In this document: piece after piece, positions 1 to 9,487 of the stretch
Numbering within the stretch: position 1 is the first letter of the stretch
Layout: the number at the start of each line of letters is the position of its first letter
From: Zygnema cylindricum
Taxonomy: Eukaryota > Streptophyta > Zygnematophyceae > Zygnematales > Zygnemataceae
Direction of reading: 5' to 3'
DNA: 19,564 bases
NCBI GenBank assembly: GCA_037447655.1
Contig: JBBHKE010000517.1
Coordinates: forward strand, 1 to 19,564
Made by a program: the position numbers and the translations under genes
Notes under the pieces: generated by a model
What the model saw: the letters and a program-made list of their open reading frames with translations, nothing else
The model's database searches: none
Told to the model about the DNA's origin: nothing

Positions 1-153
1 TTAGCCAACACTCTCTGTGTACAATTGTACAAAATAACGAGCAATTTTAGTATGGTTTGACGCATTTCCTACACTACACTATGTAAATACTATCTAAATT
101 AAAGTTATTAACCCTAACACTAATTAAACATCGACTAAATTAACTTAAACAAC

Positions 154-351
154 AATTAGAGTTATTAATTCTATTTTAGGTTCGAGGGTCAAAATTTGGG
201 GCCGCCACATTAGAGTTATTAAAGCTAATAGCGATTCATGGTCAGTACAGTTCAAGGTCATGACCGTGAATAGCTACTAGCGTTAACAACGCTAATTCGG
301 CGCCCCCAAATATTGCCCCTCAAACCTAAAATAGAATTAATAACTCTAATT
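154..351. repeat. 198-bp near-perfect palindrome (foldback/MITE-like)
   Basis: Each half is the reverse complement of the other about a centre at 252/253. The outer 35 bases of each arm (154-188 and 317-351) are almost identical, and the inner part is about 70% complementary without gaps. Transcribed, it would fold into one long hairpin. Near the centre, both arms contain a CCGTGAATCGCTATTAGC-like motif that also forms the ends of the inverted-repeat unit at 6962-7456, so the two belong to one repeat family. A MITE or foldback element is the likely class; a hairpin small-RNA precursor is possible but unsupported. Confidence 0.75.
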
Positions 352-576
352 ATTTTTTTACATTAATATAGTGAATGTCTAATAAGCTTTAATAACTCTA
401 ATTTATTTACCATAGTTGTTCAAAACACATTTTACACACGATTCAAAGGCGTGTACTATACGTAGAAATCGGAGAGGCCGATTTGAAAAATCGTAAAAAT
501 TGTTAATGAATTTATGTCCGTACAATTCCGTACATGTAAAAAAAATGAATTGAACGAGTACCTCAGTTTGTATGTT

Positions 577-729
577 TTCCGTACAATTTACGTCTCTTTC
601 CGTAATTGTCCGTACATTTTGGTATAATTCCGTACAATTTCCGTCTCTTTTCGTAATAGTCCGTAAATTTTGGTATAATTCCATACATTTCCCGAAAAAT
701 TTCTGTTCATTTTACCGGAGAGAAAGTAC
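577..729. repeat. 51-bp tandem repeat, three units
   Basis: Units start at 577, 628 and 679 with a strict 51-bp period. The first two are nearly identical (TTCCGTACAATTT...GGTATAAT); the third decays after about 20 bases. Because 51 is a multiple of three, the minus strand shows a repeated 17-residue pattern, which explains the 93-codon frame there. Nothing else supports a gene. Confidence 0.75.
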
Positions 730-1029
730 TATGAAGTGCAACGTATCTTCTCGTCAAAGTCTGTACATTTCTTGTACGTAACCGTACAGTTATCGTAAAA
801 CACCACACAACATCCGTAAATTGGCCGTTCAGTTTACCAAACAAAAAGTACATCGCGCTTTTTGGGATTTTTTTAGAAGTCACATACAATACGTAGAAAC
901 TGTAATAAATGAAAAAATCGCGTTATTTGAACAACTAAGGTATTTACATAGTGTAGTGTGCAAAATGTGTCAACCCGTACTAAAATTGCTCATTTTTTGG
1001 TACAATAGTAAACAAAGAGTGCCAGATCA

Positions 1030-1663
1030 AGGCGTCTATATGCGAAAGCGAGTGCGTCGACACTACAAAGAGCACTCAGATTTGAATCCTTGTAATAAAG
1101 ACGGGGGGGATAGCGCAAACCTGTTCTCACATGCTCAAACGTCGTCTACATGAATACGGGCTATGACAGCTTCACTACGAGGAAAATGAACCCAAATTTT
1201 GGGAATTGCTAATGGCAGTGACAACTTTTTTGAGCGCAGTGTTTTGAATCAGCTTGTCAAAATGTACATTATAAGTACAGATTTTTACAAGGTAACGTTG
1301 AGTTTAACTTTGACTTGCAAAATATTGTAACATCCGGTTAGAAAAGTGTCGCGCTTCCGATAGTCGACCGTCATAAAAAAAACAACAATTTATACGGTCC
1401 GCCTAGGTTTACGGGTAACAAAACTGTGGCAACCACATGTAAATAAAATTATTACGCGGAGTCAATTTCTCACTATACATGAGCTCCAGTGTGAGAGCAC
1501 ATGTTGGCTTTTAACTTACATACAAAATTGAAATCTAATCGTGAATCATAAATAGTGTGGCTGGATTTGGTCGCTCGTGACAACGCACATATATTTCATT
1601 TAGTTTCATCAATATTTTAACCCGGGTCCATTTTCTTATCGTGTAAAAAGTTTATTTCGTTTT
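1030..1663. other. Spacer, no gene recognised
   Basis: CpG-containing intergenic DNA between the inverted-repeat structure and the LTR element. Frames are short and interrupted. No RNA gene, tandem array or splice-bounded coding piece was recognised. Confidence 0.5.
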
Positions 1664-2820
1664 TGAAATTCTATGTGCTCCATTGTCCCACAGAAATCGC
1701 TATTCCAAAGAAGTTAATCTAGATAGTGCCGACTCCAAGTCTTTATAAACCCAAATGATTGACCCCTTGACAATCAGAACCCAATTACAACTTCACCCCT
1801 GTGAAATAAGAATTTATGTGTGCTCAGTTCCATGACAGAATGCAAAGTTAAAATATGAGTTTGGACACATTAACCCACTTTGACTTTCCCTTAGAAATGC
1901 AGCCACCTTGGCATGCAAAAACTTTGACCAAATACACCCATGTGTAGCTTAGTCTCCCTTGAGTCCGCAGCAAAAAGAATTACTGAAAACGGTTAAATAA
2001 ACAAGTTGATATTGAATGGGAAAGTTTGCCGGTTTATACAGATGCTCTTTGGGAGAGAGGTGGCTACCTACCAAAATATTATAAGTCCTAAAACGCCTCT
2101 CTAAACCCTGTAGTATTGAGGTACAAACCAATCGCATTATTGTATAGTACATAAAATTACAGGTGTCGGTGTACCTTTTGTATGGTCATTGTACGACATG
2201 GCCAAAAAGTCGACACATGCCATATTGGGACTCGTTCCTATAATTCTCAGAGATGCCGCAAGCCAATGTGTTCGTGCCACGTGTCAATTTACGTGGCTGT
2301 GACCGCAAACCGCCAAAAATCTATTCCGCAATCTCGACATCTATAGCGGCCGTCCCATCAGAACCGGCTTTCAATTATAGTCGTCGAAAATTGATGCGCG
2401 GTATTTATTTCGCTGTCAAATGTGCGATATCCGTTTCGTCACCTACCGTACTCCGTACTATATAAAACTGTATCTATGCACTACATATCATTTTTTTGGT
2501 TAAACGAATTAGTCTAGGTGTAACTATTTATATATTTATCAAACCCTATATGTCATAGCAATGGTCTTAGACTTAACGGACAAAGCTAACGGCTACTTTG
2601 ACGGATGGCAGGAACCATAATCAATTCTTGGGTTCGTCAAATATCTTTTTGGTAAATATACCAAATCTACTTCTTTCCTTTCTAGAGGGCCTAGGCAGCC
2701 ATGGCTCTATCTCCCTATCCAGCCTTAAATGACTACAACAAGTGTGGAGGCTTGGAGAAAGGATTTAGATGCAGATCGCCTTTGCCTTTTTCCTATCCTA
2801 ATACAGACCTAGAAAATACA
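1664..2820 (-). repeat. 3' LTR (left copy)
   Basis: This copy aligns over its whole length with 4760-5908. The stretch 1714-1900 is about 97% identical to its partner, and other parts are lower. On the element's strand it would begin TGTATTTTC at 2820 and end ...TTTCA at 1664. A second possible 3' end is at 1684 (...GGGACA). Homology with the other copy continues to 1663, which favours 1664. A short frame at 2253-2465 is not a gene. Confidence 0.85.
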
Positions 2821-2826
2821 CAAATA

Positions 2827-2834
2827 CTCCCCTT
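2827..2834 (-). other. Candidate polypurine tract
   Basis: The minus strand reads AAGGGGAG about 6 bases upstream of the 3' LTR start at 2820. Its place fits the plus-strand primer of an LTR retrotransposon. Usually the tract abuts the LTR, so the LTR may instead start at 2826 (TATTTG...), where some homology with the other copy persists. Confidence 0.45.
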
Positions 2835-2861
2835 GTTTTCTAGTATTTTTTTCCTTTCAAC

Positions 2862-3740
2862 TCACACAAAAAAAATAAACATTCCCTCCCCCTTTTCTTT
2901 TCTTTTTCTTTTCCTTTCATGAAACTTTAAGAAAATACCCTCGCATTTGAAACAATGTATTTGATGAACCGAAATAATAATTGCACCACACAGTCTATTT
3001 TGCATGCCATTTTTCATAATTCCAAGGATTTGGAGCAAGGATTTTATCCACCTCATTTTTTTTTCATCCGAGCAAGATACAATTTCCCGCTTGAAGTTCA
3101 AACAGCCAACCCCATCCCTAATCTGCAACACACACCCAAATACTAACCCTTTTACAAGCACACCTTCATAAATGCTATCACTCCCATTAGTGATGACAAA
3201 ACCATTACCCCCCAATTTTATCCTTAAATCAAGGGTCCCCACTAAGTTCCACATAAAATCTACATTTTCCTTAATCATATTTTTATCCATGATAATTACC
3301 CCATTTTGTGAACTTTCTTCACTCTCTCCCATGGAATTCTTTCCACTCTTACTTTCAGTTTTTATTCCCAAAAAATATTTCTCCTCTCCTAAACCTTTCA
3401 TTATATATTCCACTTCTCCCCTATCCTTTGAAACTCCTTCTAGATTTACTTCTCCCCTTTCCTCGAATTCAGTTGAAGTTTCCTTTTTCGACCAGCTTTT
3501 ATGTTTCCAAAATATCTATGAAACTCTCCTCAATATTTTGAACTCCCTCAAGTATCTCCTCTCTCTTTACTTCCCTTATACCTCGAAAAGCACATTGTTG
3601 TTTTCGTGGAATTTCTGTGTGCTTTTCTCTCTTCCCCATACTAGCGATGCGGAGGAGCTCCGAAAATCTTCATCCTCTTTCTCCTCTTCCTTTTCTCCCT
3701 CCTCATCCACATTCGAATTTCTAAGTTCTTACAAACAAGG
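2862..3740 (-). pseudogene. Unrecognised in-frame tail after the Gag zinc knuckle
   Basis: The frame of the zinc knuckle continues for about 290 codons to a stop at 2862, broken only by stops around 3730, 3577, 3568 and 3517. First comes a strongly acidic, Glu/Asp-rich stretch (about 3710-3660), then a Lys/Glu-rich part. An uninterrupted stretch to 2862 follows, with its first methionine at 3413 (183 codons). It holds a hydrophobic, Gly/Val-rich segment (NGFVITNGSDSIYEGVLV, then VFGCVLQIRDGVG) and ends in a very basic HERKRKRKEKGEG run. I do not recognise the family. There is no DTG/DSG protease motif, integrase HHCC or DDE pattern, or YxDD reverse-transcriptase motif. Lying within the LTRs and sharing the gag frame, it was probably translated as one product with Gag. 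Longer frames on the plus strand here are antisense shadows. Confidence 0.55.
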
Positions 3741-4779
3741 GCATTCCTCCATCTAGTGACACGGTTCCCTACAAAAGAAGCAAACCCCTCCTTTCAAAGC
3801 TCCACTTTCTTTCCCTTTCCCTCTCTTTCCACCAATGTTCCGATACGGTTTTCCTTTTGTCAAACTTCCTTTCATCACGCTTCCTCCAATTGCCATCATT
3901 CCTTTTATCACGCTTCTGCATGTCACCACCATTCCTCCCATTACGCTTCGGCCAGTCACCACCGGTTGTCAGTGCATTCACCGTGTCACTTCCCCTACAG
4001 AGCTCCCACTTTCCCTCACAAGAATCATACCCATGGTAATGCTCTAAGTCCATGAGGAGCCATCCATTTCCCGCATATGGTTAATTATGTTTTTGTACTC
4101 ATCTGGGAGTTTCATTATTTATGTGTTAATTAATCTCTCCTACGATTCTACATACCCTGCACTAGCACGCTCAACATATAACGCAGCAATATCATTGCAA
4201 AATTGTATCATGCTTCCGCCTTTATAAACATAGGTCTCTATTTCTTGTTTTACTAACTGCTGTCTCTGTGTAGTCTCACTCTTATAAGTATGAATTAGTG
4301 CTTCCCATATCTTTGAAAACTCGGTTAAGTTTATAAGAGTGATAGCTATGGACTCAGACACGTTTCTAAGTATGAGATGTTTTGCTATAGTGTTTTCGTA
4401 TGCCCATATTTTTCTGTCATTTTCTTCAGTTGAACCTTATAACCCCTACAAGTGGAGTTGTAGCTGAGATCCTAACTCCCCTCACCATATGTGTTCCTTT
4501 TCCCTTATGCCCTTTTCCTTATTCTTTGGCAATGATTTTCCCTTCACCTTCCGTTGCATCTGATCTCCGGTTGGTTTTCTAGAAAGCCCCAAACAAATCT
4601 CTATAGTGAGTTTCACCATAGCTGGGTGTCGAACACCTCACTTGTCCCGAAACAATTTCCAACAATTGCTTTTCGAAAAGAAATCCCTCCATTGTAAAAT
4701 CCCAGTAAGTGAAGTGTGTTCCATCAAACATAGGCACCCTAGATGGTGGGCCTCTACCTTGAAATTCTAAGGGCTCCAT
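3741..4779 (-). pseudogene. gag: Copia-type Gag, degenerate
   Basis: Gag is the capsid and nucleocapsid precursor of LTR retrotransposons: it packages element RNA into cytoplasmic particles. The start at 4779 opens a 66-codon piece with the typical plant Copia Gag N-terminal signature P-M-F-D-G-T-H-F-T-Y-W (residues 16-26). After a stop (4579) and a frameshift, a second piece (about 4435-4140) matches the UBN2-type core: a WAYENTIAKHLIL segment, KIWEALIHTYKSE, and a later LPDEYKNIINHM at about 4112-4077. A basic Lys/Arg/Asn/Gly-rich linker follows in another frame (about 3990-3850), with an internal repeat of about 30 bp. The end is a CCHC zinc knuckle at 3782-3741 with exact CX2CX4HX4C spacing, interrupted by a TAG codon just after the histidine. 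At least two frameshifts and several stops make it non-functional as read. Confidence 0.8.
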
Positions 4780-5908
4780 TGTCCCACATAATTCGTAGAT
4801 TGAAAGAAGTTAATCTAGATAGTGCCGACTCTAAGTTTTTATAAACCCAAATGATTGACCCCTTGACAATCAGAACCCAATTACAACTTCACCCCCTGTG
4901 AAATAAGAATTTATGTGTGCTCAGTTCCATCACGGAATACAAAGTTAAAATATGAGTTTGGACACATTAACCCACTTTGACTTTCCCTTAGAAATGAAAC
5001 CACCTTGGCATGCAAAAATTTCTACCGAATACACCCCTATGTAGCTTGGTCTCCCTTGAGTCCTCAGCAGAAAGTATTACTGAAAACGGTTAAATAAACA
5101 AGTTGATATTGAATGGAAAAGTTTGCTGAATTATACAAATGCTCTTTGGAGAGTGGTGGCTACCTACCAAAATATTATATGTCCTAAAATGCCTCTCTAA
5201 ACCTTGTAGTACTGAGGTACGGACCAATCGCATTATTGTATATTACATAAAAGTACAAGTGCCAGTGTACCTTTTGTATGGCCATTGTACGACATGGCAA
5301 AAAAATCGACATATGCCATATTGGCTATAATCCTCAAAGATGTCGCAAGCCAATGTGGTCGTGCCACTTGTCAATTTATGTGGCGAACCGCAAACCCCCA
5401 AAAACCTATTCTGCGATCTCGGCATCTATAGCGGCAGTCCCATCAAAACTTGCTTTCAATTATAGCCGTCAAAAATTGATGCGTGGTATTTGTTTCACTG
5501 TCGAAACAAATGAGCGGTACCAGTTTCGTCACATATAGTACTTTGTACTATATAAAATTGAATCTATGCATTACATATCAATTTTTCGTTAAACGAATTA
5601 GTCTACGTGTAACTATTTATATATTTATCAAACCCTATATATCCTAGCACTAGTCTTAGACTTAACGGCCAAAGTTAACGGCTAGTTTGACGAACTGCAG
5701 GAACCATAGTAAATTCTAGGGTTTGTCAAATATCTTTTCGTAAATATTCTAAATCTACTTCTTGTCTTTCTAGAGGGCCTAGGCAGCCATGGCTTCGTCT
5801 CCCTATCGAGCCTTCAGTGGCTACAACAAGTGAGGGGGCTTGAAAAAGGGAGTTAGAGGCAGACTGCCTCTGCCTTTTTCCTATCCTAATACAAACCTAG
5901 AAAATGCA
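4760..5908 (-). repeat. 5' LTR (right copy)
   Basis: This is the partner of 1664-2820 and lies upstream of gag on the minus strand. It begins TGCATTTTC at 5908. The homology between the LTRs runs through the gag start codon (4777-4779), so either gag starts inside the LTR or the LTR ends at 4780 and the further match has another cause. Short frames at 5139-5538 are not genes. Confidence 0.85.
5614..5623 (-). promoter_or_regulatory. TATA-like box of 5' LTR
   Basis: The minus strand reads TATATAAATA. The same box is conserved at 2525-2534 in the other LTR, between matching flanks. It lies about 290 bp inside the 5' LTR, a plausible place for an LTR promoter transcribing gag. The start site itself cannot be seen. 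Confidence 0.45.
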
Positions 5909-6961
5909 AAAATATCAATAGTTTTGTGCCTTTTAATTTATTTGTGTCATGTCCTCCTGTAATTTGTGTTTAAGTTCAGCGTAACGCTTGACGATAAGAT
6001 TTCAATCTTTACAAAATCAACTTTTTTTTTATAAGGGTGAATTTCCATCAAGAAATTATGTAATTTGTTGTTCTTTGGTCTAAAATAGACTGCAGAAGCG
6101 ACCCAAACTATCATGCAAGAAGCTAAGTAAATCTAGGCCAATGAACAATCATTTGAAATGCATCCTCCATATGCGTACACAGACGCAACAAACAACAACT
6201 AGGGTTTCATGGAATAATCAACATAAATAAACCCTATGACAACAACTAAAGTTCGATGGAATAATCAACATAAACAAACCTTAGGGCAACAAATGCATAA
6301 ACAATGCATAACAAACATATATATATAAAATAATATAAATAAATAATAAAAAAAGTGCGATCACACATCAACATTAAATAAACAAAAGTATATCAATAAA
6401 TATATCACTCAAATGTATGACCTAATCGATAACCCTAAAATATTACATCTTTGGTCCCCACTTTACTGACCAGCAGTGATTATTTTCCTAATGAAGCTCA
6501 AATCTATATATACACTTGCAAGTTGTCAACAAATCGCTAAGTGTCAAATTAACCAACGTAACTTCCACTAAGTAGTATTAAACCATGAGAACTTATTATG
6601 ACAAATAATCCTAACTGTAAGTGTACACCTGAATGTCAACCAATCATAAGCGTACACTTGTCTGCAAGTACGACAATACATACACACAAATTAAACTGCC
6701 GAAACCCTAAATGATCACCTAAATAAAAAACCGTCATAATCAATACTAAATTATTAATACACATAAGACAAAACAATGTTGATTCAAATATTTTCACCGA
6801 CGCGTTCGTAAAATCCGGCCGCTAAGTGACAACTTGCTTAGTCACTTGTAGACAAAACCACGCACTGAACGGACATCACAAAAGTACGGTCCACTTGATA
6901 ACACGTCATCAAACAATGCGATCCCTTGAAAATATCGGCGGACGCCGTCCGCCTTCCACGT
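5909..6961. other. AT-rich spacer, no gene recognised
   Basis: AT-rich DNA right of the LTR element, with a short tandem repeat at 6192-6285 and A/T runs around 6300-6420. From about 6790 it becomes richer in CpG and includes the palindrome GGCGGACGCCGTCCGCC near 6936-6952. Frames at 6826-7041 are short and on both strands; nothing supports a gene. Confidence 0.5.
6192..6285. repeat. 47-bp tandem duplication
   Basis: Two units start at 6192 and 6239 with ACAACAACTA and share GGAATAATCAACATAAA. The copies differ at several sites and no third copy is present. Confidence 0.75.
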
Positions 6962-7456
6962 CTACACCGCGAATCGCTATTAGCGTACATGACGCTAATT
7001 GGGGTACCCCTTTTTTTGGGGCAAATTCTCAAATAGAGTAAAGTACGCTAAATGTTTTTGCACGTTATTTGAGGTACCCCGCTCAATGCGGTTCATAACT
7101 GTATTTTAGATCCCTTTTAAATAGTGTGGTGTACGGACTGCCAGATCTGTACTATTTCGTACATTTTTAAACTTAAAAGTACAGAAAATATAATAATATA
7201 TAATTGCGTAAATATTTTCCGGCATACGCAGATGTCAAAAAAACGCGACGGCGTACGAATTGAACAGTTTCGTACATATACATGTTTTAGTGTGGACATA
7301 TTATGTGCTGAAAATTTTTACAAAGCAGTTTACAAATTAGAGTACATGATAAATTAGTATCATGGTGTACCCGAAAAAACACAATTTACCGTAAAGTACG
7401 CTAATTGTTTCATTACGCTATCTATTTCATTACGCTAATAGCGATTCACGGTGTAG
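6962..7456. mobile_element. 495-bp MITE-like unit with 26-bp terminal inverted repeats
   Basis: The terminal repeats are 6962-6987 and 7431-7456, matching at 25 of 26 positions. The interior is AT-rich and has only frames of 60-77 codons, on both strands. The size and lack of coding fit a MITE. TA is present at both ends; no longer flanking duplication is visible. Confidence 0.6.
7397..7447. repeat. 17-bp tandem repeat leading into the right terminal repeat
   Basis: Three units start with TACGCTA at 7397, 7414 and 7431. The third unit is the start of the right terminal repeat, suggesting the subterminal part grew by duplicating the end. Confidence 0.65.
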
Positions 7457-7902
7457 CTCGAACCACTTGCCGAAATAAACCGTACCAACCAAACCCTGTC
7501 CGTACCGAAATCCCGTACTTCGTCATAAATGTCGCCTGCCGAAATTAGAGTACACCTGTCAAATAAGACGAACTCTACCGGCGACGTCCCTTTTAATAAA
7601 TGTCGCCTGTCCCATTATGTTCCGTACTTAGGGCGAACACTTTAAAAAAAACATTTCGAATATTAATCTTCGTCGGATCACTTCGCGATCCGCCGTGTAT
7701 TTCAATTATGCATTCCGTATTTTTCGTACTCTACTTCGCGTCACTCAATTAGTACTTCCGAACGTTAATCTTCAATTAATTTTGCTTCTACCCCGAACCT
7801 GTAAATCCATTCGTACCACCTCATTACTTTCGGTATTTACGTACGCACGCAAACATGCGCACGCACGTACGAAATTGAATCTTCAAAAACAACATAATTG
7901 TA

Positions 7903-8280
7903 CGACCAACATTACAGGATGTTACATTATGAAAGATATTCTATCGCGTAGAGATTGTAATACACGTGTTCGCAATTTAATGGTACCACATAAGTTAGGA
8001 TAAATTATTGAAAATCGTTAATGATTGTCATACTGACCAAAAAATATAAATTTGCGTACCATGTACGTGTGTATCCGGTCATTCAACAACACAAATTTTG
8101 TACTATTTGCAGACGCCTTTCTAGGTACCAACTCATTTTTTTAGGGCTGCTACTTTTTTCGTATGAAGAATGAGATTTGCTAGAATTAGTGTGAATGGGC
8201 ACCAACAAAAATAGCGTGAAAAGTGCGTTACAAGATTTTTTGTGTGTTTTCGGTTGGATTTTTGAATGAAATAGAAAATT
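7903..8280 (+). repeat. Duplicated block A, copy 1
   Basis: 7903-8045 resembles 9488-9635 (shared CAACATTACAG, then AGATTGTAAT/GTGTGTAAT, then ACCGACCA-like ends), and 8050-8270 resembles 10118-10365 (shared ACCATGTACGTGTG, ACACAAATTTTGTACT, AACTCATTTTTTTAGGG). Copy 2 has about 480 bp extra between the two parts. No conserved protein reading was found. Confidence 0.65.
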
Positions 8281-8795
8281 AATGCTCGTTACACCGACAT
8301 CGTCTATGTTTTGTTTTATCTTGTATGAAAAAGTGGTTTATGATTCAAAGGATTTTACAAAGAAGTACAAAGGATTGTAAAGTGTATTTGTGCACTATAC
8401 GTGGGAACAACAACCATACGGTGTTTTGATGAACAACACAAAAGCAAACATTTCTAAACCGTAAGAATGTCACATGTAAGATGTAATATTGTAGGAAATA
8501 TATTTTTCTTGAAGTATATAAATATATGCAAATTACGTGACAACGGGTATACCTTATATGGGATTAAATGGGTATTTATGGCATGTTTTCACAACTCTAA
8601 GAACGTTTAAGGATATGTTGCTTTACAAAATTCTATGATGCTTAATTTTAGTAAAACTCTGTCAATTTGTAGACTGTCTTTCCCATTTGTGCATGAATTG
8701 TTACACTAGTAAATCACGCTCGTTACTCAAGCATTGACTGTGACTTTTTTTTCATGCCCGTTACACGAACTTGGACGGTTAGTCTGATTGCCTTG
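8281..8795. other. Repeat-rich spacer, no gene recognised
   Basis: Non-coding-looking DNA after block A. From about 8707 it begins a partial copy of the repeat that follows (CATGCCCGTTACACGAACTTGGAC). Confidence 0.4.
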
Positions 8796-9120
8796 CTCGT
8801 TTTTCATGCCTGTTACACTTGGATCGTGTCCTGTTTATCAAAGCGTCGAAGTCATATTGTATTGTTGTAGACGTTTGTACATGCATTTGTAGAAGCGACA
8901 CATTGACGCAAACCGCTTGACAAGATCGAGCAACCAAGATCTATCCTAGACAATGTCTCGTTTATCATGCCCATTTACACGCCCATGGACCGTGTCCTGT
9001 TTATCAAAACGTGTAAGCAATTTTTGTAATATCCAAGACGTCCGTACTTGCATTTGTAGACACGACCCAAAACAACACAACAATTGACGAAAAATCGGAC
9101 GGTCACGTACGAAGGATAGA
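8796..9120. repeat. Tandem duplication of about 160-166 bp
   Basis: Two copies (starting near 8796 and 8957) share CTCGTTTTTCATGCC-like starts, CGTGTCCTGTTTATCAAA (8825 and 8991) and a GACGT(T/C)(T/C)GTAC...GCATTTGTAGA end. A fragment of the same unit recurs near 11263-11330. The minus-strand frame at 8946-9155 is a by-product. Confidence 0.65.
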
Positions 9121-9487
9121 TGGGTGAAGACCGTTACTGCAAGTGGCGGTTTCATCCATATTCATTGATAGGTTCGCGCAGCCAAGATCTGACGGTTAAA
9201 AATGATTGCTGAGGTGGTACTTTGAAAGTTACCCGGTTGTTGAGGTCGCCCAAGGGACAAAGCTACCCGTTTGTTGAAGTCGGCCGAGGGACAAAGATTC
9301 TAGTTCGCTGACGTCCGCTGAGGGAAAAGCCGTTTACGGGTGCAGACGAAGAGAAAGTCGACCTGTTAATAGGTTTTCAAACGGACGACCAAGGGTCTAT
9401 AATTTGAATAAAGATGACATGCATCTAAACCTTTAACCTTAACATATCATTTTACATAGCATGTGTAGCACTTAGGGTGGCGCTGAA
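9121..9487. other. Spacer with short internal repeats, no gene
   Basis: Contains a tandem of about 45 bp around 9226-9296 (CTACCCGTTTGTTGAAGTCGGCC-like units ending AGGGACAAAG). The part around 9215-9250 is related to 10803-10840. No coding support. Confidence 0.4.

Larger units (their letters stand above)
1..1029. repeat. Long inverted-repeat structure, left end cut by window
   Basis: The first 91 bases, read on the minus strand, align without large gaps to 939-1029 at roughly 75-80% identity; the best core is around 71-90 against 940-959, and the block around 20-60 against 970-1010 also matches well. The outer end of the left arm is cut by the window, so the true length is unknown. The arms enclose about 850 bp that include a separate palindrome and a 51-bp tandem repeat. 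The layout resembles a foldback or Mutator-like non-autonomous DNA element, but no target-site duplication can be tested. Short frames inside are not convincing genes. Confidence 0.6.
1664..5908 (-). mobile_element. Gag-only Copia-type LTR retrotransposon (non-autonomous)
   Basis: Two direct repeats of about 1.15 kb (about 1664-2820 and 4760-5908) flank a 1.9-kb interior. Orientation is minus, set by gag, by a TATA-like box in the LTRs and by a short purine-rich tract next to the left LTR. The interior encodes gag and an in-frame tail, both broken. No aspartic protease, integrase, reverse transcriptase or RNase H motif appears in any frame, and there is no room for a Copia pol of over 3 kb. 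The layout fits the plant non-autonomous class described as terminal-repeat elements with a gag domain (TR-GAG). LTR identity is about 90% by eye, with indels, so the insertion is old. A target-site duplication could not be identified, so the outer ends are uncertain by about 20 bp. Confidence 0.85.

Noticed and set aside
2868-2919. Long pyrimidine-rich stretch as the polypurine primer tract
   Set aside because: It lies 50-100 bases from the LTR and inside the open tail frame; AAGGGGAG at 2827-2834 is better placed.
3172-3756. 194-codon plus-strand frame, the longest in the window
   Set aside because: It is antisense to the gag tail; its Ser/Leu/Pro-rich composition is what the complement of Lys/Glu-rich codons gives, and element orientation is clearly minus.
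7695-8003. 102-codon plus-strand frame
   Set aside because: Not conserved in the duplicated copy around 9488; no motif.
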